A stretch of 64,000 bases of DNA, taken from assembly GCA_030649735.1 (NCBI GenBank), contig JAUSFL010000035.1, positions 1 to 64,000 on the forward strand, in the 5' to 3' direction. The translations under genes and the position numbers were made by a program. Shown here piece by piece: positions 58,407 through 64,000 of the stretch (position 1 is its first letter; every line of letters starts with the position of its first letter). The DNA is from Candidatus Iainarchaeum sp. Lineage in GTDB: Archaea; Iainarchaeota; Iainarchaeia; Iainarchaeales; UBA10191. The notes beneath the pieces were generated by a model. The model was not told where the DNA came from. It saw only the letters and a program-made list of their open reading frames with translations, and did not search any database.

Positions 58407-59372
58407 ATGCTTTGGCGTTTATTATTCCTTTCGCCAGATTTTCAAGCCAGAATTCCGGAAAAGTTAATAAACCAGTTTAAACTTTCAGGTTTGCAGAGAG
58501 TTGCATTAGTGCCGGAAAAAAGCCTTTTGTCAGACAATAATGGGAATTTATTCGCCGAATATTTTGATGAGTCTTCACCCTGCAGGATTTTGGAAGACAA
58601 GTCCGGAATGAATTTCAAGATTTCATTCAACAAGCGCAGGGTTTCAAGGCCTGTTTTTTCAGGCAATAATTCCGCTTGCCCTTTTGACAATCGCGAAAGC
58701 AGGGCGCATCTTGACCTTGAAAGGCATTATCTAACGCCAAACTGGTATCCTTTCTCAAAAAACCATTCAATGCTCATTCCATTCAGGCATTACTCTCTCC
58801 CAACCCTTGAAGACTTGAGGCTTGCGTTAAGCCTTTCAGCAAAACTTAATCAGACAGTCACTTTAAACATTGCCGGCTCTGGCGCAAGCGTAAAGCAGCA
58901 TTTGCACTTCCATTGCTTTGATGAACGACTGCCAATTGTTTCCTGCCTTGGAAAAGAAGTGCTTTCAAATTATCCTAAAAGCCTAAAGATTGAAAGCCTT
59001 TATTACCCGGCATATTGCCTGAAAATTTCAGGCAGTCAAACCGCGGAATTTGTTCACGGGCTTTTGGAAAAATTCAGCCAGCCGTACAACCTGGTTTTCT
59101 TCAACGGATTTGCAATCTTCATTCCAAGAAAAATTGAAGCCCCCCTTGAGGGAGTTGCATGGAATTTTGGCGCTGCTGAAATTGGCGGGTTTTTGGTTGC
59201 TGGAAGCAAGGAATTCTTTGATTCTGCAGATAATAAGCTAGTCTGCGGATTGATTGCCAAAGCAGGCTTTTCTGAAAAGAAAGAAATCGAAATTTTGGAG
59301 AGCGGGTTATTGAAAGCATTGAACTGTGAGGAATTGGTTTTAAGCAAAAAGCCAAAGAATTTAAACCAGTAA
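58407..59372 (+). CDS. HIT-superfamily transferase-like protein
   Basis: Contains RHYLTPNWYPFSKNHSMLIPFRHYSLPTLEDL and GSGASVKQHLHFHCFDERLPI, like the galactose-1-phosphate uridylyltransferase/ATP adenylyltransferase branch of the HIT superfamily, where the HxH is catalytic. 321 residues with a C-terminal part that may pair with the N-terminal half. Substrate unknown; nucleoside phosphate transfer is likely. Divergent from the PD-(D/E)XK candidate with a gap of only 6 nt. Confidence 0.65.
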   Translation: MLWRLLFLSPDFQARIPEKLINQFKLSGLQRVALVPEKSLLSDNNGNLFAEYFDESSPCRILEDKSGMNFKISFNKRRVSRPVFSGNNSACPFDNRESRAHLDLERHYLTPNWYPFSKNHSMLIPFRHYSLPTLEDLRLALSLSAKLNQTVTLNIAGSGASVKQHLHFHCFDERLPIVSCLGKEVLSNYPKSLKIESLYYPAYCLKISGSQTAEFVHGLLEKFSQPYNLVFFNGFAIFIPRKIEAPLEGVAWNFGAAEIGGFLVAGSKEFFDSADNKLVCGLIAKAGFSEKKEIEILESGLLKALNCEELVLSKKPKNLNQ

Positions 59373-59402
59373 AACTCTTGTAATATCAAAAGTTGTTGAA
59401 AC

Positions 59403-60377
59403 ATGCCTGCTAGAATGCCATTCTTTAAAAAAAAGCCAAAAACTCCGGCTGCCTTGAGAAATCAAGAAATCAAGGCATTAAAAGGAAAGCTCGCGTCCGA
59501 AAGCTCCAGGCTGGCGAAAGAAACCGCTGGAAAAAAAAATGGATTGGCCCAAAGGCTTGCTGAACTCGAAGCCAAAAAAGCAAGCGCGAAATCCAAAATG
59601 TCACAAGTAAGAATGAACAAGTCTGGCTATAAGATTGGGCGTTATTTTCAATTCTTAAAGATGAAATCATTAAGGAATTCTTTCCGTTTTGCAAGAAGAC
59701 AGCAGGCAATTTCAGGGCTTGCCGGAAAAAACATTGAAAGCGAACGCAATGCGCGCGAAGCATTGCTGAAAGCAAAGTACGGCAAAAGGCTTGCAGGGCT
59801 TGAAGCGCAAAAAAAGCCGAGAACTGCAATGCCTTCATTTTTTGGAACTCCTTGGGGAAAAGCAGTGAATGGAAAAAAGCCTTCAAGGAAAGCGCCAAGC
59901 GCGGGAATTACTGGAAGAAGCAATCAAAGAAATAATGGAAGATTGCCCTCGGTTTTGAATTCAGCGCGCGCAGGAATTGACGGAAATGGGCGAGTTTCAG
60001 TGAAAAAAGCCGCTGCAAAAGCCGGCAAGAATGTCAGAAGAATTTTCAATGCAGACCTTCTAGGGCCTTTGAAACGGCGTGAAGATTTCATTATTGCAAA
60101 GGATGTTCTTTTGGACAGGATTGCCAACATGAAAAAGCAATATGCAGGATATGCTTTCAGGAATAATGGCGCTTCAATGGAAATCAGCGAGGAAAACTTC
60201 AATATTTTAAGAGAGCATTTGCAGGGGATAAAAGACCCGGTTGAATTGGCGGAATTTAATTCCGCAATGCAGGAAATTTACATCGACTTGTCAAGAATTG
60301 GCGTTGAAGAAGCAAGAGGCAAGCAAGTTTACCCATTGCTTTTGACTTTTGTCGAGCAATTAAGGCAAATGAAATAA
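59403..60377 (+). CDS. Basic helical protein, unknown
   Basis: 324 residues, Lys/Arg/Ala-rich, with a coiled-coil-like N-terminus (LRNQEIKALKGKLASESSRLAKETAGKKN) and a flexible middle (GKAVNGKKPSRKAPSAGITGRSNQ). The C-terminal 110 residues (RREDFIIAKDVLLDRIANMKKQYAGY...LREHLQGIKDPVELAEF) look folded. No family recognised. Convergent with hef, 4 nt apart. Confidence 0.65.
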   Translation: MPARMPFFKKKPKTPAALRNQEIKALKGKLASESSRLAKETAGKKNGLAQRLAELEAKKASAKSKMSQVRMNKSGYKIGRYFQFLKMKSLRNSFRFARRQQAISGLAGKNIESERNAREALLKAKYGKRLAGLEAQKKPRTAMPSFFGTPWGKAVNGKKPSRKAPSAGITGRSNQRNNGRLPSVLNSARAGIDGNGRVSVKKAAAKAGKNVRRIFNADLLGPLKRREDFIIAKDVLLDRIANMKKQYAGYAFRNNGASMEISEENFNILREHLQGIKDPVELAEFNSAMQEIYIDLSRIGVEEARGKQVYPLLLTFVEQLRQMK

Positions 60378-60381
60378 TCAT

Positions 60382-62655
60382 TCATTGATTTTCTTTCTCT
60401 GTCCACTTTTTTTCCAAGACTTTGCGAATTTCAGCGGCTTTTTTTTCTCCAACGCCTTCAGCGGCTTGCAAGTCTTTCTCTGAAGCTGAAAAAAGCTTTT
60501 CAGGGCTTCCGAAATGCTCCAAAAGCGTTTTTGCAAGCGTTGGCCCGATATTTGGCAGGCCTTCAATCAAGAACTGCTGCTGTTCATGAAATTCCAATCC
60601 TTTAGACGCGCCAGGCCTTAGCCTGATGTCTTTTTCCTTTCCCAACTGCTCGCGCTTTGCAATAACATGCAAAAACTCCGCGGTTTCCTGAAAATTCCTT
60701 GAAAACAATACTGGAATTTTATAATCCAACGCAATTTTTGTCAAGGCCCCAATGATTGCGTTCTTGTGAATGTTCCGCAAAGAGTACAATTCTTCCAAGT
60801 TTCCTTCAACCAAAAGCAATGGCTTTTCGTAATTCACGCTCAGCCTGCTTAATTGCTCGAAAAGCCTTCCGTCAGTCATGCTTTGCAAAAAATCTTCAAC
60901 GCTTTTCCTTTCAACCGCAATTTCATCAGTCAAAATGAAATCCCCGACTTCCAATTGCTTTAATTTCACAAGCGCCTGCATTTCAGAAAGCTTTTCCGGA
61001 ATTCCAGAGTTTTGCTCGCGAAAGTCAGCGTAAATCAAAACCTTGTCTTTAACGTCTTCCATGTACTTTACAAGCGTGCTTTGCTTTGGAAGAACCGGGC
61101 TTTCATTTCCTGCATCGCGCATTTTCTTTAATGTGGAGTGCATTTTCTTTTCCTTGGAGTTCGCCGCCCAATAGAATGCCTCATCACGCGTTCCGCGCGC
61201 CATTAAAATAATGCATTTTCCCTCAGTCAATCTTCCGGTCCTGCCGCGCCTTTGAATCAGGCGGATTTCTGAAGGCACTGGCTCGTAAAAAATCACGAGG
61301 TCAACTTGCGGAATGTCAATCCCTTCCTCAGCCACTGAAGTGCAAACCAAGACATTATGCTCTCCTGCCTTGAATTCCTTGATTAATTGGGCCTGCTCTT
61401 TTTGAGTCAATCCCTTGTCTTTTCCTTTGGTTGCCTGGCCAATGAATTTTTTTGCCCTAATTTCCGGGAATTTTTCAAACTCTTGCAAAAGGCTTTTCAC
61501 TGAATCGCGGTAGTGGTTGAAGACCAAAACCTTGCTTTCTGGAACTGTTGAAAACTGGTTCTGCAAAATTTCAATAAGTTTTGTGATTTTTGGGTGATTG
61601 ATTCCTTTCTCCTTCAACTCGCCGGTTAAAGCAATTGCCTTTTGAATGCCTGGAGTCTTCATAATCATTGCAAGGCTTTTTGCAGCGTCTGCCTTGGAGT
61701 TTTTTTCCCTCATTTTTTCAAAATAATCGCTTAATGCTGTAATTCCTTGGGTTTCCAAAAGAGTTATTGCGTGAACGACTTTCAAAAGCGCAGCGGCCTT
61801 GATTGCCGCCTGGTAAATCAAAGGGTTTTTGCGCGCTGAACTCATGTCCCGCCTTATTCTGTACTGCAATTCAATGAGGTCTTTTTGCCTTTGGAAGTGA
61901 GGCAGAATTCCCTGCCCATAGCCAGTCCTTTTCAAGGCAAGCACTTGGTCGCGGTTGAATTCAAAAAGCAGTTTTTTTATTTCCAAAAACTCTGCTGGAA
62001 GCTCAACGCTTTCCCACTCAACATTGATCAAGTTCACGAAAGACTTTACATCATCATCCTGCAAGGTCTTGATTTCAATGTTTTTAATGAACAGGTTCTT
62101 GCAAACATCTTGGATGCGCTCTTCTTCCCCGCCAGGCGAAGCGGTCAATCCCAAAATCAATGGTTTGGGATTTTGCTTGATGTACTGCTGCGCAATGAAC
62201 ACGTAACTGTAGTCTTTCACTGCCTTGTGGGCTTCGTCAAAGACCAAAAGATCCACTTCGCCCAAGTAAATGTTTCCATTCATTAAATCATTTTCAATTG
62301 TCTGCGGAGTTGCAGTAATTATTGTCGCTTCCTCGAATTCTTTTTTTCTCTCTTCGGGTTTTATTGTTCCAGTCAGGCACTTTATTTTCTCTTCCGCAAT
62401 TTTCAATACTTTCTTGAAAGAATTCGCGTGCTGTTCTGCAAGCGGCTTTGTAGGCGCCAAAAGCAGGATTTTTCCTTCAGGGTTTTTCCGCAGTATTTCA
62501 GCGGCAACTCTTGCCGCAATTATTGTCTTTCCTAACGCTGTCGGGGCCACAATCAATGAATTTCCCTTGTCCAAAACCCTTGCGGTCAAAAATTCCTGGT
62601 ACTCGCGGTTTTCAACCAAGTCTTTCTTGATTAACGGATGCTCTACAAAACTCAT
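60382..62655 (-). CDS. hef: Hef helicase/nuclease (FANCM/XPF-type)
   Basis: 757-residue archaeal Hef: SF2 helicase (Walker A APTALGKTIIA, LLVFDEAHKAVKDY, QRRGRTGR) at residues about 20-480, the XPF/ERCC4 nuclease (ILTDEIAVERKSVEDFLQSM) at about 540-665, and a C-terminal helix-hairpin-helix pair (GLPNIGPTLAKTLLEHFGS, AEGVGEKKAAEIRKVL). Processes stalled forks and flapped or branched DNA. Divergent from the histone gene. Confidence 0.95.
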   Translation of the reverse strand: MSFVEHPLIKKDLVENREYQEFLTARVLDKGNSLIVAPTALGKTIIAARVAAEILRKNPEGKILLLAPTKPLAEQHANSFKKVLKIAEEKIKCLTGTIKPEERKKEFEEATIITATPQTIENDLMNGNIYLGEVDLLVFDEAHKAVKDYSYVFIAQQYIKQNPKPLILGLTASPGGEEERIQDVCKNLFIKNIEIKTLQDDDVKSFVNLINVEWESVELPAEFLEIKKLLFEFNRDQVLALKRTGYGQGILPHFQRQKDLIELQYRIRRDMSSARKNPLIYQAAIKAAALLKVVHAITLLETQGITALSDYFEKMREKNSKADAAKSLAMIMKTPGIQKAIALTGELKEKGINHPKITKLIEILQNQFSTVPESKVLVFNHYRDSVKSLLQEFEKFPEIRAKKFIGQATKGKDKGLTQKEQAQLIKEFKAGEHNVLVCTSVAEEGIDIPQVDLVIFYEPVPSEIRLIQRRGRTGRLTEGKCIILMARGTRDEAFYWAANSKEKKMHSTLKKMRDAGNESPVLPKQSTLVKYMEDVKDKVLIYADFREQNSGIPEKLSEMQALVKLKQLEVGDFILTDEIAVERKSVEDFLQSMTDGRLFEQLSRLSVNYEKPLLLVEGNLEELYSLRNIHKNAIIGALTKIALDYKIPVLFSRNFQETAEFLHVIAKREQLGKEKDIRLRPGASKGLEFHEQQQFLIEGLPNIGPTLAKTLLEHFGSPEKLFSASEKDLQAAEGVGEKKAAEIRKVLEKKWTEKENQ

Positions 62656-62860
62656 TTCAAATTCCTTCAGTTTCTTTCAGAAGTAATCAGCGCAAGTGCT
62701 TTTTAAACGCTTTTTAGGCCAGTATTCCGCTCGAAAAAAACTGCAGAATCAGCAGAAAACAGCTTTTTTCCCAATGTTAATCGCTTTCAAACCAGTAATT
62801 GCGGTAAAAAGCACGTTTTTTATTCTTTTGCTTCAAAAAAGTCTTTAGGAGCGTTTTTTT

Positions 62861-63070
62861 ATGAGTGAATTGCCAATTGCGGCTGTTGACCGCTTAATCA
62901 GGAAGGCTGACTCTTCAATGCGAGTGAGCGATGACGCAAGCATTGCATTGATTGAAATCTTGGAAGAGCACGGCTTGAAAATCGCAAAGCAGGCTTCAGA
63001 ATTCGCCAAGCACGCCAACAGGAAAACAATAACAGACTCAGACATCAAGCTTGCTGCAAAGAACGTTTAA
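62861..63070 (+). CDS. Archaeal histone
   Basis: 69-residue histone fold: [67 protein letters not shown]. Residues for dimer core and DNA-contact (RVSDDA, RKTIT) match HMfB-type histones; no tail. Packages the chromosome. TATA gttttttattctt at 62814-62826 and Shine-Dalgarno taggagcgttttttt. The region 62656-62860 holds the two divergent promoters and nothing else I can see. Confidence 0.97.
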   Translation: MSELPIAAVDRLIRKADSSMRVSDDASIALIEILEEHGLKIAKQASEFAKHANRKTITDSDIKLAAKNV

Positions 63071-63096
63071 GTCTAAACTTGTCATAGAGTGGAATC

Positions 63097-63678
63097 ATGG
63101 CCGTAAGAAAAACAAATAAGTCCAGAGTTAATTATTATTCTCGCAGCAATGCTTTTTTCATTTATTTGTTTATTGTGTTTGCGGTTGCAATTTTAGCCCT
63201 GATTCTGAAATCCGCATTAGATGGAAAATATTCTTATGTTATTTCTTTTGCATTTTTATTTGGTTTTTTGATGGTGATTTTTGCAATTGTGATTCTGCTA
63301 AATAGATACTCGGCAGCAGTATCTATTGACAATGGCGTAATTAATATTCCGGCAACCACCAATTATAGAGATGAAATACCGCCAGGATACTGGTCTTTGC
63401 TTGGCAATTCAGATGGCAGTACAATGGTTTATAGTTTTAGGAAAGAACAAATTAGAAAAGCAGAGATTTCATTTAGCAAATTTTTAAGAATAAAGATGGT
63501 CAAAATTGAGTTCAAGAAACCTTTGGAATATTGGGTTGGTCAAACAGATCTTCTTAGGCCATCAATTTTTAAGCCATTCAAACCAGCGTCTGAGAAGAAT
63601 CCTTTTGAAGTGGCAATTGCCCTTAAAGAACCGGATAAATTCATCAATGATTTAGGGCTTTCGGCAAAGAATGTTTAA
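63097..63678 (+). CDS. Two-helix membrane protein, unknown
   Basis: Two adjacent helices near the N-terminus (FFIYLFIVFAVAILALILKSAL and VISFAFLFGFLMVIFAIVILLN) followed by a cytoplasmic beta-rich domain of about 110 residues, a PH-like arrangement (IDNGVINIPATTNY, VKIEFKKPLEYW). No family recognised. More AT-rich than its neighbours. Confidence 0.65.
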   Translation: MAVRKTNKSRVNYYSRSNAFFIYLFIVFAVAILALILKSALDGKYSYVISFAFLFGFLMVIFAIVILLNRYSAAVSIDNGVINIPATTNYRDEIPPGYWSLLGNSDGSTMVYSFRKEQIRKAEISFSKFLRIKMVKIEFKKPLEYWVGQTDLLRPSIFKPFKPASEKNPFEVAIALKEPDKFINDLGLSAKNV

Positions 63679-63703
63679 ATTTGTGTTTGCATAAATTGCT
63701 TTT

Positions 63704-64000
63704 ATGCCTAAAACTTTGAGAGAGTACCAGGATTTCTGCAAGCTGACCGCCAAAAAGTTTGATGACCGCCAGACTGAAATTTTGACTTGGGGCCTCGGAA
63801 TCACTGGAGAGGCCGGTGATGTCGCTTCCTGCATCAAGAAAACCTTCATTCACGAGAATGACCAGACTCAAGGAATCAAGGAAAACTTGGGCGACACTTT
63901 ATGGTATGCCGCAATGATTTGCAATTATTTTGGCTGGAGCCTGCAAGAAATTTTGGAAAGCAATGCCAAAAAGCTTGAAGACCGCTATCCTTCAGGATTT
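63704..64000 (+). CDS. MazG-family nucleotide pyrophosphohydrolase, 3' end outside window
   Basis: 99 residues visible from ATG 63704, not listed in the track. MPKTLREYQDFCKLTAKK then GLGITGEAGDVASCIKKT (Glu pair region) and IKENLGDTLWYAAMICNYFGW (Asp motif) are typical of phage- and archaeal-type MazG proteins. The frame remains open at the window end. TATA-like tgtttaaatttg lies in the end of the upstream gene at about 63672-63683. Confidence 0.85.
   Translation, partial: MPKTLREYQDFCKLTAKKFDDRQTEILTWGLGITGEAGDVASCIKKTFIHENDQTQGIKENLGDTLWYAAMICNYFGWSLQEILESNAKKLEDRYPSGF

Overview
The window is a gene-dense stretch of an archaeal chromosome of roughly 40% GC. Archaeal markers include a histone, a Hef-type helicase/nuclease, NucS, pyruvoyl-dependent arginine decarboxylase, PyrB plus PyrI, an FtsZ with an archaeal context, a DacZ-type diadenylate cyclase, an Lhr helicase and an XPD-like helicase. 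Gene starts show TATA boxes about 25-30 nt upstream (for example TAAAGTATTTAAATA), many short or absent leaders, and a GGTG-type Shine-Dalgarno in a recurring form (ggggtgatttttga-ATG). Small proteins, short spacers and many unrecognised lineage-specific genes suggest a DPANN-type archaeon, for example Diapherotrites-like. That placement is inference; no rRNA gene is present to test it.

Layout. 0-2.3 kb: a gene cut by the window edge, a Cys-rich YkgJ-like protein, DacZ with a structured leader, and a membrane-anchored protein. 2.3-7.9 kb: an anaerobic ribonucleotide reductase island on the minus strand. It holds two NrdG-like activases, a small unknown gene, two tandem Cys-containing MazG-like proteins, NrdD, and a separate 48-codon gene for the NrdD glycyl-radical domain, which the ORF track misses. 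8-10.7 kb: acylphosphatase, a deoxyribosyltransferase-like protein, PorG-PorD, a lipoprotein and CutA. 10.7-22.3 kb: envelope proteins, an ABC-2 exporter, MazG, a hydrolase, a Cys-repeat lipoprotein, PorA-PorB and an MFS transporter. 22.3-23.8 kb: ftsZ behind four phased TACATAAT repeats. 23.8-37.3 kb: housekeeping and repair genes (GT2, Sua5, DHH, NIF3-like, M24 peptidase, nucleotidyltransferase, XPD-like helicase, NucS, receiver domain, enolase).

37.3-40.7 kb is the most RNA-rich part. A tRNA-Pro(TGG) is flanked by three related hairpin elements. Next come a uridine kinase-radical SAM fusion gene, a TrmB-like regulator, and an apparently free-standing structured RNA gene. 40.7-48.1 kb holds arginine decarboxylase, a 49-codon membrane protein, an antiporter, a Ca-type P-ATPase, a PHP phosphoesterase, and lipid and membrane proteins. 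48.2-55.1 kb groups oxygen and iron genes: SOD, a VIT1/CCC1-like transporter, and (after PyrBI) two divergent hemerythrin operons with ArsR, ferredoxin and FTR1 around an 18-bp perfect palindrome. 55.1-64 kb holds Lhr, a PD-(D/E)XK-like protein, a HIT-like transferase, Hef, the histone and another MazG that runs off the end.

Together the genes suggest an organism that makes deoxynucleotides anaerobically, oxidises pyruvate with ferredoxin, has at least part of glycolysis (enolase) and pyrimidine synthesis, and defends itself against oxygen and iron stress. The observations most worth following are the split NrdD, the paired structured repeats around tRNA-Pro, the unassigned RNA at 40.34-40.49 kb, and the kinase-radical SAM fusion.
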